The notes beneath the pieces are model-generated. The model saw only the letters and a list, made by a program, of their open reading frames with translations, had not been told where the DNA came from and did no database searches. The translations under genes and the position numbers were made by a program. A stretch of DNA of 64,000 nucleotides from Notospermus geniculatus (taxonomy: Eukaryota > Nemertea > Pilidiophora > Heteronemertea > Lineidae): positions 108,979 through 172,978 of the forward strand of contig NMRB01000560.1 in NCBI GenBank assembly GCA_002633025.1, in the 5' to 3' direction. This document shows positions 13,751-27,150 of the stretch, one piece after another; positions within the stretch are counted from its first letter, which is position 1, and each line of letters opens with the position of its first letter.

Positions 13751-14545
13751 TTTTTTTAGGAACCCGACTCCACTTCAGCCGATTCGGCGTATGTCCATAT
13801 TTCATCCCCAAATATAAACCTCCTCGTGTTTCAGGGCATGTGTATGTACACCCTTGCGGAGAGTATAAAGTTCTAATTAACTATCCATTAAAGTCAGGCC
13901 CTAGTGAGACACCCGGGTCTGTGGTCCCATCCCCCACACTCCAATATCAAAATATGATGCCGATCCCAGACGACACTGGAGTCACGTGCCATCTTGTCAA
14001 CAAAAATGATACCTCTCAACAGTTTGGGACGTTAAAGCTCATTCCACGTGATATTAACCAATGTTTTCCTCTTAATTGTCTGCGAGGCGCCCCCTTAAGT
14101 GGCCGAGTTCATTACTTGCTCGGCGCTGTCAGATTTCACTTCACAATGGTCGATCGAAATCCTTGTTCTGAAGTATGTACACAGGTGCGCCTCGCGCTGC
14201 CATTTTGGGTCTGCGGAGCATCTTGCACTGAAATCCGACCCCGAACAAGGTGTACCAAGTTCAATACTCGAACTGGAAAAGCGCATTCACAGCCGCGGAT
14301 TGAACCAGACAACAGCTTCTCTGACTTTTGGTGACAAGGTGTGGAGATTTCAGAAAGTGCGCAGGAGGCTGTGACGTCACTCTCTGATATTTTGACCCTC
14401 GACAAGTTGTACTGAAAGACACCACCATGATCAACTCGGGTGCAATGCGCATTCCGGTGTGGCAGGAATGCTTATCCCCACTAGCATGGTCCGGTATACT
14501 ACTGCACCGACTTTCAACCGGCAGGGTTTCTCAGAGAAAGACAAT

Positions 14546-14660
14546 GGTCCGTATTCTTGAAGCCTCCTTAACTCTAAGGTCACTTCAAGCTTTTGTATTC
14601 TGCCATGCAAACAATGGAGGTTTAACCTTAGAGTTAAAGGAAGCTTCTAGAATACGGCCC
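14546..14660. mobile_element. 115-bp foldback element
   Basis: GGTCCGTATTCTTGAAGC and TTAACTCTAAGGT at the left are mirrored by ACCTTAGAGTTAA and GCTTCTAGAATACGGCCC at the right. A MITE by structure. Confidence 0.75.
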
Positions 14661-16866
14661 AGTTGGCATCCGGTTCTAGCAGTTTCGTTCATATCTGGAC
14701 TTGATTGCTCCCTATGCCACAAATTTGGCCATAGTTGCTGTCAGGCTTGTTGCCTTGAATATTACCATCGATGGGTGGACCAAATCAGACTGGTCACGCC
14801 GTAACAAAGCAACAACATGGATTGACCCTTCCTAAAATTGAAACGGAGAGCTTTTTGAGTGAGGTCCTCAAAACAAAACCATTCACCCCTCGAGAGTGGA
14901 AAGTATCAAATTTCACGATTAAGTGTTCTCGGACGAGCGCCAGGCCGGAGGAGGCCAGGACCCAAGTGTTTCCCGCCTGAAAATGACCATTCGCTGCCAC
15001 GTGGCGTCGGACTCGGGTCTGGGTGGACATGTTTGAAGTACCATTGGATTGGAAGGCTGATATTGAGGTGTGTGGAAAAAGATCTAAACCTCGTGCAAGG
15101 CGACCCATTCGAGCTTTGGCCTGCTTCTTGAATCAGTTTATTTGACAGTGTCATTTGGTGAAAGGCGGAGAGGGCGCGACCTTCTGGACAGGCCGATCAA
15201 GGATCATCAAAAGACGCGTGGGCTACCCACTCCCGGCCTGGCAATAGTGCTGGACCATGAGCCCCAAATCAAAGCTGTCCACTTAAAAATGTCTGATTAT
15301 TTTCCACTTGAACTCGTTTAGTTTCCAGGAATGCTTCCCTCATCTCACACCAGCTTTGTAAGCGTCCAAGGATGCTGGGTACAACCAAAAATAGATAACG
15401 ACCAGTTTCGCATCAGTTCAAAGAATGTATCCTAAAATGGTGATTAGTTTAATAACCCATTGTTCGAGGGATGTTTTTTCCTGAAACACCGTGTATAACA
15501 ATTGGTGAATATGGTCTGCAGATTCACTTATGTGGTACTGGGATTCAATTGTCATTGGACTGTATTGACCTGACTTCAAACAAATACGGCCCAATCTCTG
15601 CCACGCTCAGTCCAGGAAAATGTACGTAGTAAATCAAGAGACCGTGACAGCAACATGAATGTCTTTTGTCCCCCATCTGTATTAGAAACGAATTACCAGA
15701 GACTACGAGCAGGTTTTCGAACCTAATTTGGTCTAGATCTCGAAGATAACATTTACTTGGTATTTTATACTGTAGTTTAGATTGATATCATGGTTTATCA
15801 CTTTTATCATTGATGTCAATCAGTTCATGAACACAGCAGGAGAAAAGTTATGAAAAAAAGAACAAAATCTGTAAGGCGTGACGGCATGGTAACCAGTGTG
15901 AACAAATGCCAGATTCAACTGAGTTCATTTGTGTGTGAGCCCGTAAGGAGTCGCTGCTGGCAAGGGAAGATCGCTGCGTCGTCTCCGTTCCTCAGCTCAC
16001 CCAGGTTTAGAGGGATACGCCTGTATCGCTGGATTTTGAAAAGAGTACGTCCCAGTCTCCGATCACTGACGCAGCGTAGGAGGAAACAGGAACCACGGGT
16101 GACCTACCCTGTCAATTTTTTAAGTCATCTCATCACCCGAAGTTCGTCCGAGCAGTTATCGAACCCACTACCCCAAGACGACAAGCGCGATGTTTCCAAT
16201 AGGCCCAGATAAAGTTCTTGGAAAATTAACTTCATGCCTGTCCCCAGTTGCCCCTGTAGAATTGATTTGCAATATGCTGGTGCAAGATACGGGCTGATGT
16301 GAACACCAGTAGGGAAGGGCGTAAATTACGTCATCAGAGTACGCTGCCATCCGATACTTCAATCACCAACAGTTGAGAACGCCCATGGTAATGTTTGGTT
16401 TCACTTTACACGCAGGTGAAACCGGAGTCACCCCCTTCACACCTTCATCAAAGGCAGGGATTGCCTAACCTTTCTCCAAAGTGTGAAAATTTCAATTCGA
16501 TTGCAGTCAATTTGGTGAACATTTAATATAATTTCCTGACCTCCGATATTGCGTGTCACAGGCTCCTTGTAAAGCCAAGCTACTTTTTCAATTCGTCCTC
16601 AAGCGCTCCCACAATGTGTAGGAGCCGAAACGGGACCGAATCAATTTTGAGCAATTTGCTGACCTGAAATTTCATGTGTCGTGGATTTTTTTCGCGAGGA
16701 TCGGTAACTATCGCTTAAAGTGCTCCAATAAACTCATATTCACCCTTGAAATTCAGTGAAGGTGCAAATTTAAGAGTATCAAGTTGCATTTGAAGGCGTA
16801 TTTTATAAACAGCTGCATTTTTTACGGCAATTGTGAAATGGCCGATCGGACGAAACTTGATCCGAA

Positions 16867-16907
16867 CTTGGAGGAATTATAGTAGTATATAGTATAATTC
16901 CTCCAAG
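16867..16907. repeat. Short perfect hairpin
   Basis: CTTGGAGGAATTATA and TATAATTCCTCCAAG flank an 11-nt loop. No U tract follows; meaning unknown. Confidence 0.7.
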
Positions 16908-19900
16908 ATCCGAAGGAGCATGAACGGAGTTTTTTCCACGCGCCGGGCACTGCTGTTTATTTCGCCACCTTTTCCAAATGATCAAATCATTCCCCAAAAG
17001 AAATCATGTTCTAAAGGTGAAAAGGGACTCAAATGAGGTTGACCAAGTTTAGGCCCTTTTGGGGCTGCTGTGTTGAGTGTATCGACCACTATTTGAAGAT
17101 TCCTTGGTTGTTTGTTGATGGGTCCACCGGTTAGTGCTGAGGTGGCATGAACAGCAGTCCCAAACGATAGTCCGAGTCCTGATTGCACCAAAAGAGCAGA
17201 TTTTGAGTCCATGTAACTAACTCACCACGTGAATCTGAATGATTACGACTGACGTGTCTTGGTAAACGCCCTTCGTAAACTCGTCTCCAAGTCTAGAGCC
17301 CTCTAGCGTGGAGAAAAGGAAACTAATCCGCTACACAAGAACAAGAACTCGTCTCGTTGTAACAAGTTGAAAGCACAAAAGAAGTGCTTGACAGTGTCTA
17401 TGCCTGGAAGCTGTACTATTACATCGCTGTCAAGAGGATAATACAGTCAACAACGTTAGATATCCTACGGCTGACATTCATATAAAGAGGTTGAAGACGT
17501 TGAGAGAACACTTGGTGGTATTGACCGCGTCCCGTCCGGCTGATTACCGGACGCCGCCCTTGAAGACATTGAAATGACCGTGCACCGTGACCGACTTTCC
17601 GGCCCCCGCTGGTCCCCGTCATTCAGACATTACTTTACCATTCTGACTTGAAAAGATGCCAGTATTGAGATAATAATGACTGAGAAATGATATATCTCTG
17701 GTCCTAGCTGTCCTAGAGATGCCGAAGACAGCGGAGGAGCCGTTCAAAGGGCGCATACTAAGACGAACAGCGCGTGTCAGACAAAAGACCCGCGCGTAAA
17801 AGGTGACAACACAACGCCTACATCTCACTCCGACTTTGCATAATTAGTAAACAATGCATTTACATGAAACAAATGGAGACAACTGCCGTTTACGTCTGCA
17901 AATGGACACAACAACATTCTGATGTGAAAGAGAAAACTGGGTTGTTCCGCGAAAAGTAGCGCACAATTTAAGTTGACCTATAGCAATTATTTCGCTCTTT
18001 ATGCCACACAAAAGACGCTTTAAACTCAAATTCCCATACCAACAAAACGGACGGTAACAAAATGCTTTAACTTCATCTCACGACACCCCGACTTGGAGAA
18101 GACAGAACTGCCTATCCCCGAGTCGAAAGTAGTCCACCGGGGAGCATGTGACAAACGTCATTGATCTTCGCCCATTAGGCACGCACAGTACATGCTCAAA
18201 AGTTGGCTTGTTCAAAATGGCGCCAAATACAATATTTCTAGACTCGCCTCTCAGGGCACTAGAGCTCGAATTTTCGTCGCGTGCGGTGAGGACAGCCGCG
18301 CGCGGCGCCTATAGCAGGATTCCCACTTTCACTGAAGTATTAAGCGACTAATATTACCTAGTTAAACACAGTACGAAGCTCTAATGGATATTTAACTATT
18401 AAAAGAAACGTGAAACGGCCTACCTTATTCGATGTCACTGTCCTGTCTCCTCCGACTGGCGGTGCACTGACGTCCCCTCGCCTCCCAACGCAAAGCACTT
18501 TAACCGTCAACTAACACAAAGGTATAGTTCCCCGGTGTGACAAAGTTTTAATCGTGCATTTCAATTGCAAATATCTGTCAATATACAAGTTGCGTGGCGA
18601 GCTACAGGCTATATGAGATAGAACTTTTGAGTGACTCGGAAGGCCACCAACCAATAGTAGCGCACGCCGTTCAGTTGTTTGCGAGGACTTTTGTTTCTCT
18701 GGCAATCAACGGCCCGTTGCACCTGTCTTGGACAAAGGCTGCTTGTTATTTTTTATGCTTGTGTTCCTATTCTTTGCCGGGACGGCTGTTCTGGTAGGAG
18801 CCAGGTTGACAGAGTCTCCCAACTTGTCCTGGGACACAAAACTTTGGTTCCTGTCCCCAAAACCCGGATTTCGGTTGTGACAAAGTTCTACCCCACCAAA
18901 GTCGAACCCGTGAATTAATTTACAAGTGAAATATCGGATTCTAAACAGCAGAATCTCGGATATCAGACAGCGACAGCGCGATTTTGTAACCGCCCCTAAA
19001 AGTTTGATTCTGGGGGTAGAGGGTCGCAAGTTTTCTCAGGATTTTGTCCTCAACATTTCGTCTTCACTTCACTTTCATCATCTTCTGGAGAAGACAATAC
19101 CTCATTAACTTTTCTGCATGAAAACATGTTTATATCTCGACAAAGAAGTCCCTGGTATGTTTCTTGGTTATTTTTTGTAACATAAACATCGAAACGTTGG
19201 TTAGGTTTTCTGTAAAACCACCTAACATTTGCACCAGTTTGTCCTGACGTCAAACACCACATGTCGCTATCCGAACCTCTCTCCACGCCCCTCGTATTCT
19301 GGCGCTATTCTACCCCAGAGACGGCAGTTGCTTGTCACCGCTTAATATCGATTTTCTTAGCCTTCTGCTTCTATTTTTTCCGACAGAGAAATTTAAATGT
19401 CAACTTTTCTTCATCGGCAGCACGTGATTTTGCATCCTGGGCGTCTGGTTTGCGCTGCAGCTGGTGGACTTGGTGTCTACTGCAGGGCAGACACTTGGTT
19501 TCTCGGTCACAACAAAGCTATTAAATGGTCTTTTAATGCAAATAAGCGCAAATGTTAATAAATTGTCACAATCTTTTATAGTAGTATAAAGAAAATTGCA
19601 CTTGTCTGCCAGGTGGAGAGATCAGGGGCTCCGTCTGACACCCGTTCTCAGATGAAACCAAACCAAAAACACAATGTGGACTGGAGCAGTGCACGATCGC
19701 TTTATTATGACAGAAATCCGTGGAAAAAGGTGCTTGACACTAGATCGAGAATAATGTGTGTGTTTTTCAGCTCGTCAGCGCACCACACGCCGAAACCGGA
19801 CCGTGGCAAGTTGGGCACAACCTGTCTTTTCGCGTTCGCACCGAGACGCGCTACGGGTGACGAGGCGCTCTTTTTAGATCACCTATTGTCCGAGGGATGG

Positions 19901-20049
19901 CGCTTTTTATTGACTACACCGAGTAAAAAGTGTGAATACGGCGGCAACTTTTGAACAGTTTTTACTCAAATGTTGTGTCTATAAAGATCAGTGTTCCTCC
20001 AAATTGGACCGGTGGCGACCTCATTAGATGGAGGGGTCGCCTTGGTGTT

Positions 20050-22600
20050 AATCCACGTAATTATTATGCAAATGAGGAGGATTTTTTCTTGGCTTTTTTG
20101 CGGGATGTGACTCAGTTCGGAGGCTAACAGTGCCTTCACTCAGCCCATCCGCCTCGCTCCTGTGTGGGCTTTGGGAGGGTGGGAGCTGTAGTTACGTGGA
20201 GCCAATCTTGGAACTCGGAGAAAATACGTTGTGGTACACGATTCGGTCCAATTTTGATGGTGAACAACATTATGTTCTTGACAATTTTTCTCCAACGGAG
20301 TCAAATCTATCCCAAGTCGTAAGACACCCGCCCCTGCCTGGGCGCATTATAAGAGACCAGGACAGGAGCAGTAGGCCAGTGTTTACGCGATTGCTGATGG
20401 TAATATTGTCGCAGTCGGACATTGATACGGCTGCTCGGACCTTAGGCGACAGAAAAAAAACCACCCGAAACGAGGATTTATCTCCCAAGGAACTCTGAGA
20501 TCGCGACCGGTCAAAACTCGGCACCGCAACACTTTCTTCGTCTGTTCCGTCCACAACATATAGACGCCTTCTGATTCGCCTTGCACCATCTTGCCCGGGG
20601 GCGTCTCGCTAGAAGTCAAAAGCATATTTTGTGTTTGATACCTTTTCGAAACTAATGTACCAAATCATGCGATTAATTAAAATCTAAAAATGATTTTACG
20701 TGCGCAGTGCCTTGTGGGTGGGAAGGACAACGTTAGTATGGCCGCTATTTCGCGCTAAGCGGAACCATCCCGTTATAGCGAATAGGCGTTTGGGGTTTGC
20801 CAAGTGCTCAGACCCCGACAGGCGGAGCCAAAAGGTATCTAACCGCGCAGATATGGAGCGATGTAGCCACAAAAAACAGCCATGCGGACAAATCGGATGG
20901 ATCGAAATTTGATTGAGCGATAGTTCAATACAAAACGGGGCCTTGTGCGCTATTACGCACAAAAGACTATTCTCTTTTCACAGCGACCGACCAGTGGAGA
21001 TTTCGTGGTATTGATCGAAGACAAATGAGATGTTGATAATGCACGACCATTATTGTAAACCAGTGTCAAAACAAATGCAATATGATATGAGGTACATGTC
21101 ATATTTCTTTTATTTGACCCAACATGACTAATGAGACCAGAGGTCACGACACATGACTCTGTTTACCATTTCGGTCCCTATTGGTCCAGGCACCTTGGCT
21201 GTCCACCTGCGGCCCAGAGAGCCAATGAGACGGAACTGTGGCTACTCAGTTTTCTGAATCATTGTCGATTAGACAAATTATAATAATCGTAAATGTTCAT
21301 GCAACTGAAGCAAAACGGCAGCAAAATGCGAAGAAAATCGGCGGGTGTGACTGAGTTATCTTTACTAACAGCACTTCAAAACTGGTCTCACCACATCAAG
21401 ACTTACCTCAACACGTCTGGCACTTAGAGTCAACGGAATACCCTCTGTGAAATATCAAATATAGTTCCCCTTCGATGAAAGTGTTCTAAAAGCAGGCGTC
21501 AACGCTTTTCCTTTACAAACGCGCCAAACTCTGTCGGCGATTTAGATCCACCCAGCTACCCGTCCATGGACATCGGGTGTGTCTGCAATCCACCAAAAAC
21601 GGCAGATTGGACGCTAAGTTCTCACATCAAAGAATAAATACTTGTGTCTTAATCCTAAATGAAACAAACACGGAGTCCGCGACTTCGTCCCAAAACAGGA
21701 GCAGACGTCAGACGCTGTTTCCTCTTGTCCCCTGTCGCCACAATCTCGTTCACCGTATCACCCTTTGCCACGTGAATGATGAAATTTGGACGAATGACAA
21801 GGGTGCATGATATAACCATGTACCAATGAATGATGAATTCTCAAAAAAATGAATAACACAGTGCTTTCAATGGGTCATTCAGATACAATTAGCGGCCCGC
21901 GGCCGAGGAGCCGGTTGCGCGAAACTGACTCCCTGGCCCCGGGGATTATCTTTCTGAGGTCACGGTCGTCCGACGTACTTTCGGTTTTATTCATCAATCA
22001 TTATTTTGATGGAAGGGCATGCTGGTCGTCACCCGGTTTGCACATGATAAGCAATGTCATTCTTTATGAAAAATACGGACAGGAAGACAGACCAAATACC
22101 CACAGAGAACCCAACTCTCAATATTCAGGCGATGAAGAGCACTCCTTTCCCACCGGCGGCGGGGCGAAAAATTCTCGACCCGAGTTGGGTCTTCTGGTCT
22201 TAGGCCTGGTCCTTTGATAATTCCCGCAGCTTCAAAGTCATATCTGCTAAATTCAGCACGTTTGAAACTGTCCAAATATACCGATCCGCCACGAGGGCGT
22301 TTGACATTCGAGGCGCCGGATTTGCGGATGATCCACATTTTAGATACAACATTCTGTAAAAGTGCGTATCGAGGGCTGACAGAAGTGCGCGCAGGGGGTC
22401 AGAGGTCACGATGAACATCGTCTGCTCTGCACGTGTTGCATGCATGTCAACTTCGGTCGTTTCAATCGCTGATTTCTCCATTTCCTTTCATCATGGTTTT
22501 TCACAGAAACATCAGTCTTCTTCCATTTATCACGAAGTAATTGTAAAGTAGCAAATGTGAGGAACAAGTACTGCATGATTGGGTAAATTTGTGCCAAATT
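20050..22600. other. CpG-rich upstream region, no recognised gene
   Basis: Richer in CG dinucleotides than the gene body, duplicated at 26316-29050. A 5' region or promoter for the start exon is plausible from position only. Two overlapping minus-strand frames of 93 codons (22057-22338 and 22200-22481) stay open in both copies. I do not recognise them, and near-identical copies give no test of selection. Confidence 0.35.
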
Positions 22601-22699
22601 TTGACTGCCGTCGATGGGAAGATTTTGATTTTTGATCCACTGTCCTGTGACTGACAACTGTCCACAGAAGTGCATCCTGCGTGTGCATCGCCTACGGTG

Positions 22700-22900
22700 C
22701 TGTGCGGTGGCCTACTAGGGCCTAGGCCTCAATGGCGCTAAGGCCTAGGCCTAATGGCTTGCATGTGATTAGGCCTACACATGATGTGAGATCTTCAAAA
22801 TCAAATGTAGGCCTATGCTACTTTTGCTCAGCCTGATACCGGTAGGCCTACCGGTAGGCCTGCCCTAGGCCTACCGTGCGTAGGCTAGGCTACCCTAGAT
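22700..22900. repeat. AGGCCTA-rich low-complexity tract, copy A
   Basis: Dense overlapping TAGGCC/GGCCTA motifs upstream of the start exon. The same tract in copy B (29100-29490) is longer and differs in layout, which suggests unstable repeat length. Confidence 0.8.
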
Positions 22901-23141
22901 AGAGAGTTGTGCAATATGATATCAATATGACAATGACAAGAATGTGAATAATGTCAATAAAATGAACAGTAGAATGATGTCGATTGATGATGTATTAGGC
23001 CCCCGCCTATAGGTTAGGTACCGTCACCGTACATCATCAATCAATCATTCATTGACATTGACAATGACATTTGGGAATTGGCATTTAATTGATTGCACAA
23101 CTTCAGTTGATTCAATTTCTAATTGTTTGTTTATTTTCCAG

Positions 23142-23286
23142 AGAGTGCTGTTTCTTTATCAACACTGTCACTAACAGTAAACACTATTAACAGAACTGAG
23201 AACAGGGTCCACCACTTTTTCCTGGGCAAACAGAATAACTCACCATGAACAAGATTGAGCAGATGCTGTCGAAGCTTCATGCTGAG
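23142..23286 (+). CDS. SYCP2: SYCP2-like start exon, copy A (ATG at 23245)
   Basis: Acceptor TTTTCCAG is followed by a short 5' UTR, then CACCATGAAC with A at -3, then 14 codons (MNKIEQMLSKLHAE) and donor GTATTT. The coding part is 23245-23286 and ends in phase 0. The encoded peptide is the same as in copy B. If this exon were spliced to the copy B start exon, the copy B UTR would bring a stop after ten codons, so it can be used only by skipping copy B. An upstream noncoding exon is implied by the acceptor but was not located. Confidence 0.6.
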
Positions 23287-25360
23287 GTATTTTTACTTCA
23301 CATCATATCTTTCTTTTGAAATGGAAAACTTGGCTTAGTTGCCTCTACCAATACCAATAATTACCATTGATTGATTTTATTGAGAATATGTTCCTCAAGT
23401 CCCAGGCTCTAGGGAACTGATCTCGATCTGGAGTTCTGCACCTGAGGTATAAGAGCCTTTAGCCTTTGGCAAGGACAGGGACGGGACAAGTAGGTATAAG
23501 CTATTACCTGAACACATAACAGCCCCTTTGTAATTCTTCAAAAAACCGCTGTTAAACCTTCAGATTATTACACAGATTCTCAAATTTCCCCTGCCCTGGG
23601 TGTTTTATGACTTCATAATTCTTTTAAGCACTTTTTTATTGTGAAGATTTTTGACAGATTGACAGTTGACTTTTAGAAATGGTCCTGGCTGTCATGGTGG
23701 CCCAGTGTTTTGCATTTTTATCACACTTCTTAAATCTTGAGGTTTACAATGATTAGTATGGTCATACAAAAATGTCACAGAGAATCTTAGGCTGCTCAGT
23801 TCAAGTAGTAAAGAACCTCTGGCCAGAAATATTCCTGAAAGGAAATTGGCACAGAAGGTCAAACTCATTGTTAAGTTAGGAGTCCAGAAGTTGTTACTGT
23901 CTTACTCTTAGAACACATTTGCATTTATTTTCAGAGATGCCAGATACCTTTTGTTTCTGACAAAAGATGTGAGACTACCAAAAATGGATGAATACATCAT
24001 ATTGAGCCTTATCACTGCATAGTGGTTGTAATAATTATTCACACTTCCTATCAGATCATCTTAACTACCTGTATTTCATTCATCAGATAATATCCGACCA
24101 TGACATTATTTTCCACATCTCTTTGTTGAGATACCTGATCCAGTGAATAGGTATTGTGATTCCTGACTTTTTGGTGTGGAAGACTTGGATATATTTGCAT
24201 TATAATCATTGGTTCGTTTGAATATGTTTGACATTTTTTTCTGCGCTGAGGTGCACTCCGAAGACACAAATCTGTGTTGTTCTTAGAATCTGTTTCTCTC
24301 CCATGGATCCGTCTATCTTTCCCGAACCCCAGGAATATTATTGGCAGAATTTTCTAATCTAGAGATCTTATTTATAATTATATGCCGTACAACAAGATGT
24401 CCCTCCTTTTTCCTCTGGTTGCGGACCAAACCTATCCAATCATCTGAAAGTCGGCCACAAGATCCTTGCATTCTTCAAATCATTTGATAAAGATACTTGA
24501 CATTTTGTCAATCTTTATAGGTCAGCTTGGCAATCCCAGCCTGTTTGTCCAGTAGTTCGCAAGTGATATGTCACTTCCCTTAGGGAAATATTCTTAATTG
24601 GTGATAATGGGAGCAAATTTGTGAACATATTTAGGATAATAGGCCCCAAGTATTGCGATATTTAGCAGGATCAAAAGATAAACCAACAACTGGAGCAATT
24701 TGCATGCATCTGCTGAGACATCTGTTTTTTTCATAAAGACCAAATTTGTTTGAAAATCAAAAGTAAATCAAGGAGCGCATGGACATCAATCATGGTGGAG
24801 TGAATTGGCAGCAAAATGTTCATGAGGTCATTCTTGTTTTCAATTGCGACTTACCTCTGGCATGTTCTGATGATGACATAATTACACCAATAGACGTACC
24901 TGCTATTCTCTTGGAGAATGATGACAACATTGTGACAACAGGCCAAAGGGAAGCCCTCCAGCTCTGCCGCATCAAGCTGGCCGCTTGATTTTGGCCACGG
25001 AGTAAATGCTTGTGTAACTTTGGAAGTTATCATCTATGTTCCTTTTTTCCTTCGCTCTGGATATGTGAAGGAGAAATATTACCAAGGCCTAGTGCAATGC
25101 TTGATATCAACTTGCCCTTGAACTGCCCACAGCATCAACTGCCTGAAAAGCCTTGTATGCGTTCAACAGTTGCTGAATCAATCAAGGCGTACCTGCATGC
25201 TGTCCTCGTTTCTTCCAGCTGTGACAAGGAGTAGAATCTTTCGACCATCAACTGCCCCTTTCACTTGTTCAGAAAGTTATTTTCCAAATCTAAGATTGAC
25301 CAAACAACACAAAAGTCGCAGCGTCACAAAACTGCTTCACCATATATGTTCTAAAAGCAT

Positions 25361-26315
25361 AGACCACGCCCTCGCCAAAAGTCTTCGGACGGCCTTGATC
25401 GCGGGAAGAACGATAGCACATGCAGGTAACTATTGTAAAAATGAGGATAATAGAATTTACTTTGTTTTGGAAAAAATGGAGTGCGAGGCTTTTGTGAAGT
25501 GCCGGCGCGGATCCGCGGGGCGCACCCGGCGCGCGCCTGCCCTTTCGACTAACAAATCTGTAAAATTGACCGTGAAGTTCTGAAATTTGGAGCAAATCAT
25601 TGAAATTCACCGCAGATTTCAATGTTTCTGGCACAGTGCGCCCCCTCTTTTCCGAAATCGTGGATCCGCCCCTGAAGTGCCCTTGGAAGGGAGGCGGGAT
25701 GCAGTATATTAAAGCTACACAGTGTATTCTCAATTCAGAAAGTGCTTACGACGTAGGCCTACGTCATGTACGTCCTCCGACGTTAGTGTAAAATGTACTA
25801 TGGTCTTTATGAATACATTAGGCCACGTAAAAAAATACTTGTTCAGCGTCCCCTCCCGACCTGAAAAATGCCAAGACCCCTGATTTTTTTTGTAATGCAT
25901 TTTCCATTAAAAAAATTGCCTACTCTAAAATTTGAAAATTAAAGAAACAAATTATTTGTTTTTGACCTATCTTTTCAGCTAAAACCTACTAAAAATAAAA
26001 ACCTCCCTCCCGACCCTGAAAAAACTAAGTGCCCGGACGCTAAACAAGTAATTTTTTTTATCTGGCCTTTGAGCTGAAAACTAGGCCTAATTGATTCTTT
26101 GAAGTATGTATCAGGCAAGACATTTTCTATGCACAGGCAAGAAATTTTCGTGATCGTCAGGAGGATAAAGGATACCTCTACCTGCACTCTTCTAACACTT
26201 TGAAAATACCGTAAATTCAATACAAAGGGGCTTTAAGTGTGTTTTAATTTCATTCATTCATTCAAAATGATAGCAAAGGAAATGTTTGCATTAAGCCTAG
26301 TTTATACTTCGACGC
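25361..26315. other. 956-bp spacer between duplication copies, repeat-rich
   Basis: Present only between copies A and B. Contains a GC-rich piece (GGCGCGGATCCGCGGGGCGC near 25504) and an inverted-repeat element at 25821-26067. No exon seen. Confidence 0.6.
25821..26067. mobile_element. MITE-like element with imperfect terminal inverted repeats
   Basis: Left end GGCCACGTAAAAAAATAC then TTGTTCAGCGTCC. The right end reads, in reverse complement, GGCCAGATAAAAAAAATTAC then TTGTTTAGCGTCC. About 247 bp, no coding capacity. Confidence 0.6.
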
Positions 26316-26969
26316 AATCCACGTAATTATTATGCAAATGAGGAGGATTTTTTCTTGGCTTTTTTGCGGGATGTGACTCAGTTCGGAGGCTAACAGTGCC
26401 TTCACTCAGTCCACCCGCCTCGCTCCTGTGTGGGCTTTGGGAGGGTGGGAGCTCTAGTTACATGGAGCCAATCTTGGAACTCGGAGATTATATGTTGAGG
26501 TACACGATTTGGTATAATTGTGATGGTGAACAGCATTATGTCCTTGGTAATTTTCCCTCCACCGAGTCAAATCTACCCCAAGTCGTAAGACATCCGCCTC
26601 CTGCCTGGGCGCATTATGAAACCCAAGGACAGGAGCAGTAGGCCAGTGTTTACGCGACTGCTGATGACAATATCGTCGCAGTCGGACATTGATACGGCTG
26701 CTCGGACCTTAGGCGACAGAAAAAAAAACATCCGACACGAGGATTTATCTCACAAGCAATTCTTGCGACCGGTCAAAACTCGGCACCGCCACACTTTCTT
26801 CGTCTGTTCCGTCCACAACATAGACGCCTTCTGATTCGTCTTGCACCATCTTGCCCGGGGGCGTCCCGCTAGAAGTCAAAAGCATATTTTGTGTTTGATA
26901 CCTTTTCGAAACTAATGTACCAAATCATGCGATTAATTAAAATCTAAAAATGATTTTACGTGCGCAGTG

Positions 26970-27150
26970 AGTATATAGGCTCTGAAGGGGGTCAGATGGA
27001 AGACCAGAAAATCGCTACTGCGGTGGTCAAAACACTAAAATTTTAGCACTTTTTCAAGGACCTTGAAAAAGTGCTAAAATTTTAGTGTTTTGACCACCGC
27101 AGTAGCGATTTTCTGGTCTTCCATCTGACCCCCTTCAGAGCCTATATACT
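26970..27150. mobile_element. Perfect 181-bp palindromic insertion (MITE-like)
   Basis: Arms of 90 bp are fully complementary around one central base at 27060. Ends AGTATATAGGCTCTG / CAGAGCCTATATACT. It is flanked by GCAGTG on both sides (26964-26969 and 27151-27156). The duplicate copy A has the uninterrupted site GCGCAGTGCCTTGTG near 20702, so this is an insertion with a 6-bp target duplication. Confidence 0.92.

Larger units (their letters stand above)
13760..20049. other. Intergenic DNA with no recognised gene
   Basis: The longest open frame (13840-14334, 164 codons) has overlapping competitors on both strands and no domain. CpG density rises near 14.0-14.4 and 18-20 kb. Apart from the listed foldback sequences I see nothing to annotate. 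Confidence 0.55.
20050..25360 (+). repeat. 6.3-kb tandem duplication, copy A
   Basis: This block matches 26316-31799 almost base for base, with scattered substitutions and small indels. It holds a CpG-rich segment (20.1-22.6 kb), an AGGCCTA-rich tract (22.7-22.9 kb), a start exon (23142-23286) and intron sequence. The match starts at AATCCACGTAATTATTATGC and ends at CTAAAAGCAT. Copy A is followed by 956 bp not present after copy B. Copy A lacks the 181-bp palindrome found in copy B. It could be a true duplication or two alleles placed side by side by the assembler. Confidence 0.92.

Noticed and set aside
13840-14334. 164-codon plus-strand open frame
   Set aside because: No recognised domain, competing frames on both strands, no splice or family support.
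22057-22481. Overlapping 93-codon minus-strand frames open in both duplication copies
   Set aside because: Copies are nearly identical, so shared openness proves nothing; the two frames overlap and neither is recognised.
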